Shown: positions 54,365 through 63,529 of the stretch, in pieces | How positions within the stretch are numbered: position 1 is the first letter of the stretch | Layout of the letters: each line of letters opens with the position of its first letter | Source of the DNA: Flavobacterium sp. YO12 | Lineage (GTDB): Bacteria > Bacteroidota > Bacteroidia > Flavobacteriales > Flavobacteriaceae | DNA length: 64,000 bases | Assembly: GCF_004119495.1 (NCBI RefSeq) | Contig: NZ_NRQU01000007.1 | Location: forward strand, 62,001-126,000 | Direction of reading: 5' to 3' | Notes under the pieces: model-generated | The model's database searches: none | The model's input: only the letters and a program-made list of their open reading frames with translations | What the model was told of the DNA's origin: nothing | Position numbers and translations under genes: made by a program

Positions 54365-54372
54365 TATTTTTG
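54365..54372 (+). promoter_or_regulatory. Candidate -7 element for sucD
   Basis: TATTTTTG matches TAnnTTTG 35 bases before the sucD start codon. No -33 match at the usual spacing. Confidence 0.45.
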
Positions 54373-54407
54373 CAACACAATTTTAAAAACTACATAAAAT
54401 ATATATC

Positions 54408-55280
54408 ATGAGTGTTTTAGTTAATAAAGATTCCAAAATAATTGTTCAAGGATTTACAGGGAGCGAAGGAACTTTCCACGCTTCTCAAATGATTGAGTAC
54501 GGTACTAATGTTGTTGGTGGTGTTACTCCAGGAAAAGGAGGAACGAGCCATTTAGATCGTCCAGTTTTTAATACAGTAAAAGACGCTGTTGATCAAGCTG
54601 GTGCTGATACATCTATCATTTTTGTACCGCCTGCTTTTGCTGCAGATGCAATTATGGAAGCTGCTGATGCTGGAATTAAAGTAATTATTGCTATTACAGA
54701 AGGAATTCCTGTAGCAGATATGATTAAAGCAAATAATTATGTTAAAGAAAGAAATTCTAGATTAATTGGACCAAACTGCCCAGGAGTTATTACTCCAGGT
54801 GAAGCTAAAGTTGGTATTATGCCAGGTTTCGTTTTCAAAAAAGGTACAGTTGGAATTGTTTCTAAATCAGGAACTTTAACTTACGAAGCTGCTGACCAAG
54901 TTGTAAAACAAGGTTTAGGAATTACTACAGCTATCGGAATTGGTGGAGATCCAATCATTGGAACTACAACTAAAGAAGCTGTTGAATTATTAATGAACGA
55001 TCCAGAAACTGAAGTAATCATTATGATTGGTGAAATTGGAGGTCAATTAGAAGCTGATGCTGCAAGATGGGTAAAAGCTGATGGTAACCGTAAGCCAGTT
55101 ATTGGTTTTATCGCTGGAGAAACTGCTCCTGCTGGTAGAACAATGGGTCACGCAGGTGCTATTGTTGGTGGTTCTGATGATACAGCTGCTGCTAAAAAAC
55201 AAATTATGAAAGACAACGGTATTTATGTTGTTGATTCACCAGCTGAAATTGGTAAAAAAGTAAAAGAAGTACTTGGATAA
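54408..55280 (+). CDS. sucD: Succinate--CoA ligase (ADP-forming), alpha subunit
   Basis: A 290-residue TCA-cycle enzyme subunit. It has the CoA-binding segment [20 protein letters not shown], the nucleotide-domain mark [20 protein letters not shown] and the phospho-accepting His in [20 protein letters not shown]. Length matches the family. The beta subunit is not in the window. A strong terminator follows. Confidence 0.97.
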   Translation: MSVLVNKDSKIIVQGFTGSEGTFHASQMIEYGTNVVGGVTPGKGGTSHLDRPVFNTVKDAVDQAGADTSIIFVPPAFAADAIMEAADAGIKVIIAITEGIPVADMIKANNYVKERNSRLIGPNCPGVITPGEAKVGIMPGFVFKKGTVGIVSKSGTLTYEAADQVVKQGLGITTAIGIGGDPIIGTTTKEAVELLMNDPETEVIIMIGEIGGQLEADAARWVKADGNRKPVIGFIAGETAPAGRTMGHAGAIVGGSDDTAAAKKQIMKDNGIYVVDSPAEIGKKVKEVLG

Positions 55281-55309
55281 TCTTCAAGTTATTTAAAATA
55301 ACAAATTCC

Positions 55310-55342
55310 AAAAAAGTCTCAATATTTTGTTGAGACTTTTTT
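55310..55342 (+). terminator. Rho-independent terminator after sucD
   Basis: AAAAAAGTCTCAA (55310-55322) pairs perfectly with TTGAGACTTTTTT (55330-55342) around a 7-base loop; the T-run is on the plus strand. Confidence 0.9.
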
Positions 55343-55424
55343 ACATTTTTAAAATGTTGGAATATAAATTAAAAACGGAGCAACTTTGTGTCTCAGTATC
55401 TTAGAAGCTTAAAAATAAAAAACG

Positions 55425-55853
55425 ATGAGTAAAGAATTAGAAAAGTTTAAATCAAGTAATAGTTTTACTTTTACTGTTAATGATAGTTTAGAAGAAGTTT
55501 GTAATGCTCCTGAGGGGAGTGCTGGGATTTTTGTGGTTTATGAAATTGACGGAGATTCAAAGGAATTAATCATGGCAGGTTCTACAGGTACTGTGCAAAA
55601 CGACGGAACACTTAAAAGCAAAAGCGGAGGATTATATGATAAAATTGTAAATGGACATCAGTTTGCAAAAACAGGAAGAAAATACTCTTGGCCGGCGCAA
55701 ATGAAATTAGAGAATATCTCTGTTCTTGAAGTAGTTTGGTATGAAACTTTTAATGCAGATGTAAAAGCAATTCCAACTGCTGTTGAAGGACAAGTTTTAC
55801 AAAATTTCTTAGATGAAAACGGAAAATTACCAAGATGGAATGTAGCTTTCTAA
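55425..55853 (+). CDS. Small protein with a degenerate GIY-YIG-like pattern
   Basis: A 142-residue soluble protein. The segment GIFVVYEIDGDSKELIMAGS resembles the GIY...YIG strand pair of the GIY-YIG nuclease fold, and near the end VEGQVLQNFLDENGKLPRWN has Glu and Asn where the family has its catalytic Glu and its conserved Asn. Between them a helix KYSWPAQMKLENISVLEVVW would hold the Arg, which is not clear. I infer a related but probably inactive or specialised domain. Single gene with a terminator. Confidence 0.65.
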   Translation: MSKELEKFKSSNSFTFTVNDSLEEVCNAPEGSAGIFVVYEIDGDSKELIMAGSTGTVQNDGTLKSKSGGLYDKIVNGHQFAKTGRKYSWPAQMKLENISVLEVVWYETFNADVKAIPTAVEGQVLQNFLDENGKLPRWNVAF

Positions 55854-55880
55854 AAGTCATTTCGTAGTTTAAATTATAGA

Positions 55881-55907
55881 AGCCTTACTTTTTAGTAAGG
55901 CTTTTTT
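55881..55907 (+). terminator. Rho-independent terminator after the GIY-YIG-like gene
   Basis: AGCCTTACT (55881-55889) pairs perfectly with AGTAAGGCT (55894-55902) around a TTTT loop and is followed by a T-run. Confidence 0.93.
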
Positions 55908-56179
55908 ATTGAGTTGATGTAAAATTTTCGAGTAGTTTAAATCTTACTTTTTGTTGTTTTGAAAGAATGGATATTTTTTTAACATTTATTTAAGAACGCT
56001 GACGCAGTCTAAGTTAAGGGCATTTTTTGTATTAAGAAACCGCGTCGTTTATGTAAAATAATTGGTTTTAAATATTTGCTTTTATATATTTAGCGAACAA
56101 AACAAAAATTTAATGTTAAAATAATGTGTTCTCTGCATTAATAAAAAATGTCTTCTTGTTTAGATAATAATTGTCAATT
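55908..56179. other. Intergenic region upstream of the ECF sigma gene
   Basis: AT-rich sequence between a terminator and the ECF sigma gene. No exact TAnnTTTG element was found and no supported gene is present on either strand. Confidence 0.4.
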
Positions 56180-56791
56180 ATGAAAACCCGAATCTTACCA
56201 GTCAATTCTATTGATGACAATACACTTTGGAATGATTTAAAAATAGGAGATGAGAAATCATTTTCACTTCTGTTTGAAAGACACTACAGCGATTTGGTGA
56301 GCTACGGGAACTCGCTTTCTCCATATGCAGAAAAAGTTCAGGATTGCGTGCAAGATGTATTTACAGATATTTGGCTTTATAGAAATTCATTGCAAGGCTC
56401 AGTTGTAGTAAAAGCCTATTTGTTATCAAGTGTAAGAAAGAGAATTGCTCGATTGTACGAACGCGATCATATTTTTAGAAAAACAGCAAGCACAGATGCT
56501 GTTGAGTTTTTATTAGAATTTGCTGTCGATAATGAACTTTTGGACGATGATTATGTTACAAAAGAAAAAGTAGTTCATTTGAATAAATTGCTCAACGAAT
56601 TACCTCCAAGACAAAAAGAAGCCCTTTATCTGCGTTACCATCAGGGTCTTAGTGTTGAGCAAATCGCCGAAATGCTGGATATTAATTATCAATCTGCAAA
56701 TAACTTGCTGCACCGTGCTTTACTTACTCTTCGTAAAGAATGGAAGGGTAGTTTAACTATTATTACAATACTGTTTTCAAGCACTTTTTAA
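56180..56791 (+). CDS. ECF RNA polymerase sigma factor (FecI-like)
   Basis: About 203 residues from ATG 56180 (MKTRILPVNSIDDNTLWNDL); a TTG three codons upstream is not preferred. Region 2 is at about 25-90 (FSLLFERHYSDLVSYGNSLS, VQDVFTDIWLYRN) and region 4 near the C-terminus (LNELPPRQKEALYLRYHQGL, then QSANNLLHRALLTLRKEW). The last 15 residues are hydrophobic (SLTIITILFSSTF). This is the FecI-type sigma that activates the adjacent SusC locus when released by the FecR-type anti-sigma encoded 87 bp downstream. Confidence 0.93.
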   Translation: MKTRILPVNSIDDNTLWNDLKIGDEKSFSLLFERHYSDLVSYGNSLSPYAEKVQDCVQDVFTDIWLYRNSLQGSVVVKAYLLSSVRKRIARLYERDHIFRKTASTDAVEFLLEFAVDNELLDDDYVTKEKVVHLNKLLNELPPRQKEALYLRYHQGLSVEQIAEMLDINYQSANNLLHRALLTLRKEWKGSLTIITILFSSTF

Positions 56792-56878
56792 ATAAAGTAA
56801 AAAAAATAAAAAAAATCACAATTTAGTGAGTATATAATAAGAAAGCTGTCCTCTATGTTTTTGTAACCTTATTTTTAG

Positions 56879-57991
56879 ATGCAAAAACGTAACACATATA
56901 CCGAAATAGAAGATTTTTTATCTGATGAATCATTTCAATCCTGGATTCTATTTAAAATAGATCAAGATGGATGGGAGGAATGGACTTTAGAAAGTCAACA
57001 GAGAGCAAAACTAGTAGAAGATGCCAGGTTAATGCTTCTTTCTATGAAAGTTCCAGAAAGTGAACTTACAAAATCTGATATTCACAGAGCGTTACAGAAT
57101 ACTTGGATAAAGATTCGTGAAAAAGAATCTCAAAGCGCACAACAAGATTCAAAAATTACTTTTTTTAGAAGATATCTTTTTTCTGGAATTGCGGCATCTT
57201 TTCTTTTGTGCTTGATGTCTGTTTGGTGTTATAATCAATATTTTAAATCCGAAAGTAAAATAGTTACTTACAAAGAACTTATCGATGATAATAATGAAGG
57301 TTTGGTAGAACAGACTAATAATTCTAATAAACCGCAAATTATCACATTATCAGACGGCAGCTCTGTTTTATTGCAGCCAAATAGTAAATTAAGTTACCCT
57401 AAAATCTTTACCGGAAACGAAAGAAAGGTGTATTTATCCGGCGAAGGTTTCTTTGAAATTAGTAAAAATCCTCTTAAGCCTTTTTACGTTTATGCGAACG
57501 AGATTGTCACCAAAGTTGTAGGAACTAGTTTTAGAGTTAAAGCTTATTCTGATCAGCCTGATGTTGAAATTCTTGTTCGTACCGGTAAAGTTAAGGTAAA
57601 ATCAAACGATATGATTTCTAAGTCAGATCAACAAGAGATTGTACTGCTTCCAAATCAAGCTTTACGTTTTTTGCGTAATGATTTGAAATTTAATAAAATA
57701 ACTGATATTACTCAAGATGTAGTACTTGCAAAGAGTGTTGGTAATATTGAACAGTTAAGCTTTGAATTTAACGATATCCCAGTTTCTCAAATTTTTGAAA
57801 CAATTGAGCAAGCTTATTTAATTGATATTGATTATCCAAAAGATAAATTAAAAGATTGTCATTTAACCACTTCATTGAGCGATCAGCCTTTAACCGAAAA
57901 ATTAAAAATTGTTTGTAAAAGTATCGGGAATAGTACAAGTTTTGAAATGAACGGAAATCAGATAATTATAACATCCCAAGGCTGTAATTAA
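56879..57991 (+). CDS. FecR-family anti-sigma factor
   Basis: A 370-residue single-pass inner-membrane regulator. The cytoplasmic N-terminus (about 1-96) would bind the sigma factor; one membrane helix lies at about 98-118 (YLFSGIAASFLLCLMSVWCY). The periplasmic FecR domain follows (ITLSDGSSVLLQPNSKLSYP, YLSGEGFFEISKNPLKPFYV, VVGTSFRVKAYSD) and then a C-terminal DUF4974-type domain (about 295-370, FNDIPVSQIFETIEQAYLID). The pair sigma/FecR with an STN-containing SusC is a cross-envelope switch that starts when the transporter binds its substrate. Confidence 0.94.
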   Translation: MQKRNTYTEIEDFLSDESFQSWILFKIDQDGWEEWTLESQQRAKLVEDARLMLLSMKVPESELTKSDIHRALQNTWIKIREKESQSAQQDSKITFFRRYLFSGIAASFLLCLMSVWCYNQYFKSESKIVTYKELIDDNNEGLVEQTNNSNKPQIITLSDGSSVLLQPNSKLSYPKIFTGNERKVYLSGEGFFEISKNPLKPFYVYANEIVTKVVGTSFRVKAYSDQPDVEILVRTGKVKVKSNDMISKSDQQEIVLLPNQALRFLRNDLKFNKITDITQDVVLAKSVGNIEQLSFEFNDIPVSQIFETIEQAYLIDIDYPKDKLKDCHLTTSLSDQPLTEKLKIVCKSIGNSTSFEMNGNQIIITSQGCN

Positions 57992-58171
57992 TCTTTAATG
58001 CAACTGTAATTGCATTTAGATGTTTTGTCACTAATCGGAAATTTTTCGATGTAAAAACTTTCAGTTGTGAAACTAATTGTAGTTTATTTCATATTTAAAA
58101 ATATAAACAAAAAGACCAAAAACTAAACCAACCAAAAAAAATGAAACTGCCTATGTGAAAAAGAATGCTGT

Positions 58172-58209
58172 AAAAAAAAGTGCCGCGATGCTGTAACACC
58201 ACGACACTT
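58172..58209 (-). terminator. Minus-strand Rho-independent terminator upstream of susC
   Basis: This is the hairpin plus T-run that defines the 3' end of the candidate antisense RNA. No minus-strand protein gene lies upstream to explain it. Confidence 0.75.
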
Positions 58210-58284
58210 ATTAAATTGAATTTTCTCTCTGTAAAGAGTAATTCATTCGTTTCTTAGAATACACTCGAATAAGTATTAATCAAA
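58172..58284 (-). ncRNA. Candidate antisense small RNA over the susC leader
   Basis: On the minus strand a 14-bp hairpin (58209-58178; arms begin AAGTGTCG and end CGGCACTT, tetraloop TACA) is followed by a T-run that makes an eight-base T stretch with the arm. All 14 pairs form on the minus strand, using G-T wobble at four or five positions; on the plus strand those become A-C mismatches, so the structure is directional. A minus-strand promoter fits upstream: TAATTTTG (58298-58291) with GTTG 20 bases further upstream (58322-58319), predicting a start near 58284 and an RNA of about 110 nt. Established knowledge: in Bacteroides, DonS-type cis-antisense RNAs lie between the anti-sigma gene and susC in FecI/FecR-type loci and repress them. 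The arrangement here is the same. No expression evidence is available. Confidence 0.6.
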
Positions 58285-58290
58285 ACAAAT

Positions 58291-58322
58291 CAAAATTATG
58301 AAAAAACCAGTTGTTAAACAAC
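58291..58322 (-). promoter_or_regulatory. Candidate promoter of the antisense RNA
   Basis: The minus strand has TAATTTTG (58298-58291, matches TAnnTTTG) with GTTG (58322-58319) as a weak -33 element at 20-base spacing. It overlaps the first codons of susC. Confidence 0.45.
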
Positions 58323-61300
58323 GATTACTCTATAGAATCATGAAAATAACACTATTTCAGTTTGTCTTAGCACTTGTGTTTTCAAGCTTTGCTATGGCAA
58401 ATAATGTAAATGGGCAAAAGAAATTAGATACAAAAGTTACAATTACAGTTGAGAATTTGACTCTTGATAGTGCTTTGTCTAAAATCGAAAAGTCTGCACA
58501 TGTAAAATTTTCGTATAATTCACGACTTCCTCAATTGAGCCGAAAGGTTAGCATTGAGGCAAATCAAGAGACTTTATCTAGTATTCTTAGTCGAATATTA
58601 GTTCCCTTTAATATTGCGTTTTCAGAAGTAAGCAATCAAATTATCTTGCAAAAAACGACAAGCGAAGATCCGTTTGCAAGTGCAGATAATCATGATTCAC
58701 TTTTTGAAGTATTAACTGCAGGACCAATTATCAAAGGAAAAGTAACTGATGCGAGCGGAAGTCCTCTTCCTGGTGCAACAGTAATGGTAAAAGGAACAAA
58801 AACGGCTGTATTAACAGATTTTGATGGTAATTTCTCTATCGAGATGCCTTCAAACTCTGATAAGCTTGTTATTTCTTACGTTGGTATGGAAACTAGAGAA
58901 ATAGGTATATCTAATACTACTCCAACGGTAGTTCTTAGTGAAGTAGGACAAAACTTAAAAGAAGTTGTCGTAACTACAGGTTATGAGAAAACATCAAAAA
59001 GAACCTTTACAGGGGCAATCAGCAAAATTTCTGGTGCTGAATTGAAAGTTGATGGTGTTGTTGACGTAAGCAGAATGATCGAAGGAAAAGCTGCAGGGGT
59101 TACAGTACAAAATGTTACAGGAACTTTTGGTACTGCACCTAAAATTACGGTACGTGGATCATCTTCTATTTTTGGAGATACTAAACCACTATGGGTAATT
59201 GATGGAGTTGTTCAAGAAGATATTATCAATTTATCGTTCGCGGATTTAGCTTCAGGAAATTCTGAAACATTGTTAAGCTCTTCGGTTGCGGGATTAAATG
59301 CAAACGATATTCAAAGCATTGAAATTCTTAAAGATGCATCTGCAACTTCTATCTATGGATCAAGATCATTAAATGGTGTTGTTGTTGTAACTACAAAGCA
59401 AGGACGTAGAGATTCTCCATTAAAAGTAAGTTATGGTTTAGAGCAAACAGTAAGAGCAGTACCAAACTACAGCCAATATGATATTTTGAATTCTCAGGAG
59501 TCAATGAGTATTTTTAAAGAAATGGAGTCTAAAGGGTATTTAGATCTTCCTTCAACGGTAAATGGAAGATATGGTGGAGCTTATAATATTTTAGGGCGTG
59601 CTATTAATACTTATATTCCTGAAACTGGTGGTTATTTAGTAAATAATGATCCGGTTAGTCGTAACAATTTTTTAAAGAAATATGAATTAGCCAATACAGA
59701 TTGGTTTAATGTGCTTTTCAGACCATCGATCACTCAAAATCATTCCTTAAGTTTTTCTGGAGGAGGAAAAAATAATACATTTTATGCCTCTTTAGGATAT
59801 TATACAGATCCGGGATGGACTATAGCTGATGATGTAAAACAGATTTCAAGTAATATCAAAGGGACATTTTATGTAAATGATAGATTAAATATTACACTTT
59901 CGACTCTTGCGTCTATTCGTGATCAAGGTGCCCCTGGTAGTTATGAAAGCGAAAAAGATGTTGTTTTTGGTAAAGTAACACGTGATTTTGATATTAACCC
60001 ATTCAACTATGTTTTAAATACAAGTAGAACTTTGAGACCTTATGATGAGAACAGAGAACTGGAGTATTACAGAAACAACTGGGCAAAGATGAATATCATC
60101 AATGAGTTAAAAAATAACTATATGGAAATTGAAGTAAAAGACATTCGTTTTCAATTAGATTTAGATTATAAAATTAATAAACATTTAACGTATAACTTAA
60201 CAGGTTCTGCTCGTTATGCAAACACAAGCCGTGAGCATAAAATTTTAGAAGGTTCAAATGTAGTAGGAGCTTATAAAGCGGGTACTCCTGAAGGTGAAGA
60301 TGGAGTTAATACATTAGTTAGAGATCAAAACATCTTTTTGTATCAAGATCCTAATGATTTAACAGCTCCAAAAGTTTCAGTATTGCCAAATGGAGGTTTT
60401 CTTAGAAAATTTACAAATGATTTAACTTCTTACAACCTAAGAAACAGTGTTAATTATAGAAACACATTCAATGAAAAACACGAATTAGAAGGTTTGTTTG
60501 GAACTGAAATGAGAGTTGTAGACAGAACAAGTGATAATTTTACAGCTGCAGGTTTACAATACGACAGAGGTTTAACAGCATTTACAGATCCAAGAATAAT
60601 CGAAAAAATAATAAACGGAGGAGATTCGTATTATGGCTTCAACGAAGAAAAAGAAAGAACAGTAGGTTTCTTCGGAAAAGTTGGTTACACTTATGATCGT
60701 CGCTATACAGCTTCTGTAACAGGTCGCTATGATGGATCTAACAGACAAGGAAACAGCGATTCATCAAGATGGCTTCCAACTTATACTTTTAGTGGAAAAT
60801 GGAATGTTGCTGAAGAAAAGTTCATGAAAGATGTTGAATCGGTAAACACTTTAGCGCTTAGAGCATCTTATGGTTTAACAGCTACTGCTGGTCCGGCAAC
60901 TAACTCATTGGCAATCTACAAAAGCTTTATCACAGATCGTTTTCTTCTTGATGACAGGGAATCTGGAATTAGAATTGATGAGTTGCAAAATGGTGACCTA
61001 ACTTGGGAAAAACAGTTTGAAACAAATATTGGGGTTGATCTTGGAATGTTTAACAACAGATTACAGCTTACAACAGATGTTTATCGTCGTCAAGCATTTG
61101 ATCTAGTGGATTATGTGATTACTTCAGGAATTGGGGGTCAAAGAATTAGACAAGGAAATAATGCTGATATGGAAACGGAAGGTTTAGAGATTGGTGTAAC
61201 TGGGAAAATTCTAAGTTCTCCGAGTTTTAATTGGTCTTCTACAGTTAATTTCTCGGTATTTACACAAAAAATTACAAGATTGCAAAACACTCCAACAGCT

Positions 61301-62026
61301 TTTGATTTAGTTGATCCAAATGGAGGAAACACACTTAGTCATCCAAGAAACTCAATCTATTCTTATCAGTTTACAGGATTAAACAACCAAGGTTTACCAA
61401 CATTTATCCTGCAAGATGGTGCAGAGAATAATATTACGGGTGCTAATTTTCAAGATAATATTGATGTAACAAAATATTTGAAATATGAAGGTTCAATTGA
61501 ACCGAATAAATCAATAGGATGGGCTAATACATTTACTTATAAGAATTGGTCATTATATGTGTTTTTTGTAGGCTCAGGAGGAAATAAAGTTCGTTTAAAT
61601 CCTATTTATGATAGTGCTTATGACGATTTAACAGTTTTTACTAAAGATTTTACAAATCGTTGGATAAATCCAGGGGATGAAAATCATACTAATGTTCCTG
61701 TAATTGCAGACAAGCGTTTGAATGCAAATTACGACGGCGAACGTACTCTTGCAAGAGCATATAATACTTATAATTACTCTGATGTTCGAATTGCTGATGG
61801 TGATTTTGTGAGATTAAAAAATATCTCTTTGAGCTGGGAGTTTCCTAAAGATTTTAAAAGAAAATTAGGACTTAGCACTTTTACGTTAAAAGGTTCTGCT
61901 GTTAACCCATGGTTGATTTATTCTGATAAAAGATTAAACGGCCAAGATCCTGAGTTTCGTAATTCTGGAGGAGTTGCATTACCAGTAACATCTCAATACA
62001 CATTTACTTTAAATCTTTCATTATAA
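58298..62026 (+). CDS. SusC-family TonB-dependent transporter with an N-terminal STN signalling domain
   Basis: A 1242-residue outer-membrane transporter. After a long signal peptide (about 1-40; MKKPVVKQRLLYRIMKITLF... with a second Met at 15) comes a secretin/TonB N-terminal (STN) domain (about 45-120, KVTITVENLTLDSALSKIEK) that contacts the FecR anti-sigma across the periplasm. Then follow a carboxypeptidase-like domain (about 148-225, IKGKVTDASGSPLPGATVMV), the LKEVVVTTGYEKTSKR region, the plug (about 240-370, with SIEILKDASATSIYGSRSLN) and the beta-barrel ending TSQYTFTLNLSL. It is followed by its SusD partner 11 bp downstream. Substrate unknown. Confidence 0.95.
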   Translation: MKKPVVKQRLLYRIMKITLFQFVLALVFSSFAMANNVNGQKKLDTKVTITVENLTLDSALSKIEKSAHVKFSYNSRLPQLSRKVSIEANQETLSSILSRILVPFNIAFSEVSNQIILQKTTSEDPFASADNHDSLFEVLTAGPIIKGKVTDASGSPLPGATVMVKGTKTAVLTDFDGNFSIEMPSNSDKLVISYVGMETREIGISNTTPTVVLSEVGQNLKEVVVTTGYEKTSKRTFTGAISKISGAELKVDGVVDVSRMIEGKAAGVTVQNVTGTFGTAPKITVRGSSSIFGDTKPLWVIDGVVQEDIINLSFADLASGNSETLLSSSVAGLNANDIQSIEILKDASATSIYGSRSLNGVVVVTTKQGRRDSPLKVSYGLEQTVRAVPNYSQYDILNSQESMSIFKEMESKGYLDLPSTVNGRYGGAYNILGRAINTYIPETGGYLVNNDPVSRNNFLKKYELANTDWFNVLFRPSITQNHSLSFSGGGKNNTFYASLGYYTDPGWTIADDVKQISSNIKGTFYVNDRLNITLSTLASIRDQGAPGSYESEKDVVFGKVTRDFDINPFNYVLNTSRTLRPYDENRELEYYRNNWAKMNIINELKNNYMEIEVKDIRFQLDLDYKINKHLTYNLTGSARYANTSREHKILEGSNVVGAYKAGTPEGEDGVNTLVRDQNIFLYQDPNDLTAPKVSVLPNGGFLRKFTNDLTSYNLRNSVNYRNTFNEKHELEGLFGTEMRVVDRTSDNFTAAGLQYDRGLTAFTDPRIIEKIINGGDSYYGFNEEKERTVGFFGKVGYTYDRRYTASVTGRYDGSNRQGNSDSSRWLPTYTFSGKWNVAEEKFMKDVESVNTLALRASYGLTATAGPATNSLAIYKSFITDRFLLDDRESGIRIDELQNGDLTWEKQFETNIGVDLGMFNNRLQLTTDVYRRQAFDLVDYVITSGIGGQRIRQGNNADMETEGLEIGVTGKILSSPSFNWSSTVNFSVFTQKITRLQNTPTAFDLVDPNGGNTLSHPRNSIYSYQFTGLNNQGLPTFILQDGAENNITGANFQDNIDVTKYLKYEGSIEPNKSIGWANTFTYKNWSLYVFFVGSGGNKVRLNPIYDSAYDDLTVFTKDFTNRWINPGDENHTNVPVIADKRLNANYDGERTLARAYNTYNYSDVRIADGDFVRLKNISLSWEFPKDFKRKLGLSTFTLKGSAVNPWLIYSDKRLNGQDPEFRNSGGVALPVTSQYTFTLNLSL

Positions 62027-62037
62027 TAGTCAAAAAC

Positions 62038-63513
62038 ATGAAAAACTTAAAAATAACACTATCCCTATTAATACTTATTTGTATTACTGGTTGTGATGAT
62101 TTTCTTTCGGAAAAACCAGATAACAGAACTGAAATAAACACGCCTGAAAAAATATCAGAATTGTTAGTTGAAGCTTATCCTCAAATGAGTTATTTTGAGA
62201 TTGCCGAAACAATGTCTGATAACGTTTTTGACAGCGGACTGCCGGAAACAATAAGAAAAAATGAACAAAACTATAACTGGGAAATTCAAACAGAAGCAAC
62301 AGAGATCGATACTCAGGCTTATTATTGGGATGCTTGTTATAGAGCTATTGCACATGCAAATAAAGCTTTACAGGCAATTGATGAATTAGGAAATACATCA
62401 AATTTGAACCCACAAAAAGGAGAAGCATTAATAGCAAGAGCTTATTCTCATTTTATGTTAGTTTCACTTTGGGCCAAACGTTATAATCCGGCTACAGCAG
62501 CTACAGATTTAGGAGTTCCTTATGTAACAAAACCAGAAACAGAATTAGTGACTAAATACAAAAGAAATACAGTTGCTGAAGTTTTTGATTTTATAGAGAA
62601 AGATCTTGAAGAAGGTTTAAAATATGTAACAAACAATTACAAAGAACCTAGATTTCACTTTAACGTAAATGCTTCAAAAGCTTTCGCCAGCAGATTTTAT
62701 TTAATAAAAGGAAATTGGGATAGAGTAATTGAATTATCTAATGACTTAGGTTCAAAACCAGAAGGAAAACTTAGAGATTATTCAGCTTACGAATCTTTAG
62801 GTGTAGAAGATCAGCAGTTAAAGTACTCAAGCAGCGCTGCCGAAACAAATTTATTGATCGTTTCTGCAAATACAATTGTAAGCAGAGTATATCATTTAAA
62901 CCGTTTTAACCTTTCAGGTGCGCGTCAGCCAGAAGTTTTTGGCCCGACCACAAACCTTTTTGGAAAACCATATTATTACAACCTATATTCATCAAACAGC
63001 AGTATAACTTTATTTGTGCCTAAATTTTATGAGTATTTCAAATATTCAAATGTAACTGCAGCAATTGGAGAACCATTTGTCGCTGAAGTTTTATTAAGCA
63101 ACGATGAATTCTTCTTAAACAGAATTGAAGCACATGTAATGAAAGGGCAAACTGCTTTAGCAAACGATGAATTAGAATATTTCTTAGCAACAAGAACACC
63201 AACCTATGCCCCAACAGATAAATTAACGGAAGCAAAAGTAGTTGCTAAATTTCCAGTGGTTGCAAATGAATATACGCCATTCTATGCAATGACACCAGTA
63301 CAGACATCGTACATAAAAGCAATTGCAGAAACAAGAAGAAGAGATTTTATACACGAAGGACTTAGATGGTTTGATATTAAACGTTTTAATATTGTTGTAA
63401 AACACGAAACGGCAAACAAACCAGTAAATACATTAGCTAAAGATGACAACCGCAGAGCTTTGCAAATTCCATTGCATGCATCAAGTACGGGCGTTGAACT
63501 GAATCCTAGATAA
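62038..63513 (+). CDS. SusD/RagB-family substrate-binding lipoprotein
   Basis: A 491-residue outer-membrane lipoprotein paired with the SusC upstream. The lipobox is ICITGC with Cys near 19, followed by the SusD opening DDFLSEKPDNRTEINTPEKI. TPR-like helices include LIARAYSHFMLVSLWAKRYN. The C-terminal signature is ETRRRDFIHEGLRWFDIKRF. It is shorter than the SusD of the first locus because it has no insert. It is 16 bp upstream of a zinc-metallohydrolase lipoprotein gene. Confidence 0.94.
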   Translation: MKNLKITLSLLILICITGCDDFLSEKPDNRTEINTPEKISELLVEAYPQMSYFEIAETMSDNVFDSGLPETIRKNEQNYNWEIQTEATEIDTQAYYWDACYRAIAHANKALQAIDELGNTSNLNPQKGEALIARAYSHFMLVSLWAKRYNPATAATDLGVPYVTKPETELVTKYKRNTVAEVFDFIEKDLEEGLKYVTNNYKEPRFHFNVNASKAFASRFYLIKGNWDRVIELSNDLGSKPEGKLRDYSAYESLGVEDQQLKYSSSAAETNLLIVSANTIVSRVYHLNRFNLSGARQPEVFGPTTNLFGKPYYYNLYSSNSSITLFVPKFYEYFKYSNVTAAIGEPFVAEVLLSNDEFFLNRIEAHVMKGQTALANDELEYFLATRTPTYAPTDKLTEAKVVAKFPVVANEYTPFYAMTPVQTSYIKAIAETRRRDFIHEGLRWFDIKRFNIVVKHETANKPVNTLAKDDNRRALQIPLHASSTGVELNPR

Positions 63514-63529
63514 TCTTAAAAGTAAAATT

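Larger units (their letters stand above)
57992..58297. other. Intergenic region (306 bp) between fecR and susC
   Basis: This holds the susC leader, an AT-rich hairpin just after the fecR stop (AATGCAA / TTGCATT, 57997-58016) and, on the minus strand, the candidate antisense RNA described separately. No protein-coding frame is supported. No plus-strand TAnnTTTG element was found, as expected if susC is read by the ECF sigma. Confidence 0.55.

Noticed and set aside
58172..58209. Hairpin as a plus-strand attenuator or terminator in the susC leader
   Set aside because: On the plus strand four or five pairs become A-C mismatches and no T-run follows; the minus strand fits far better.
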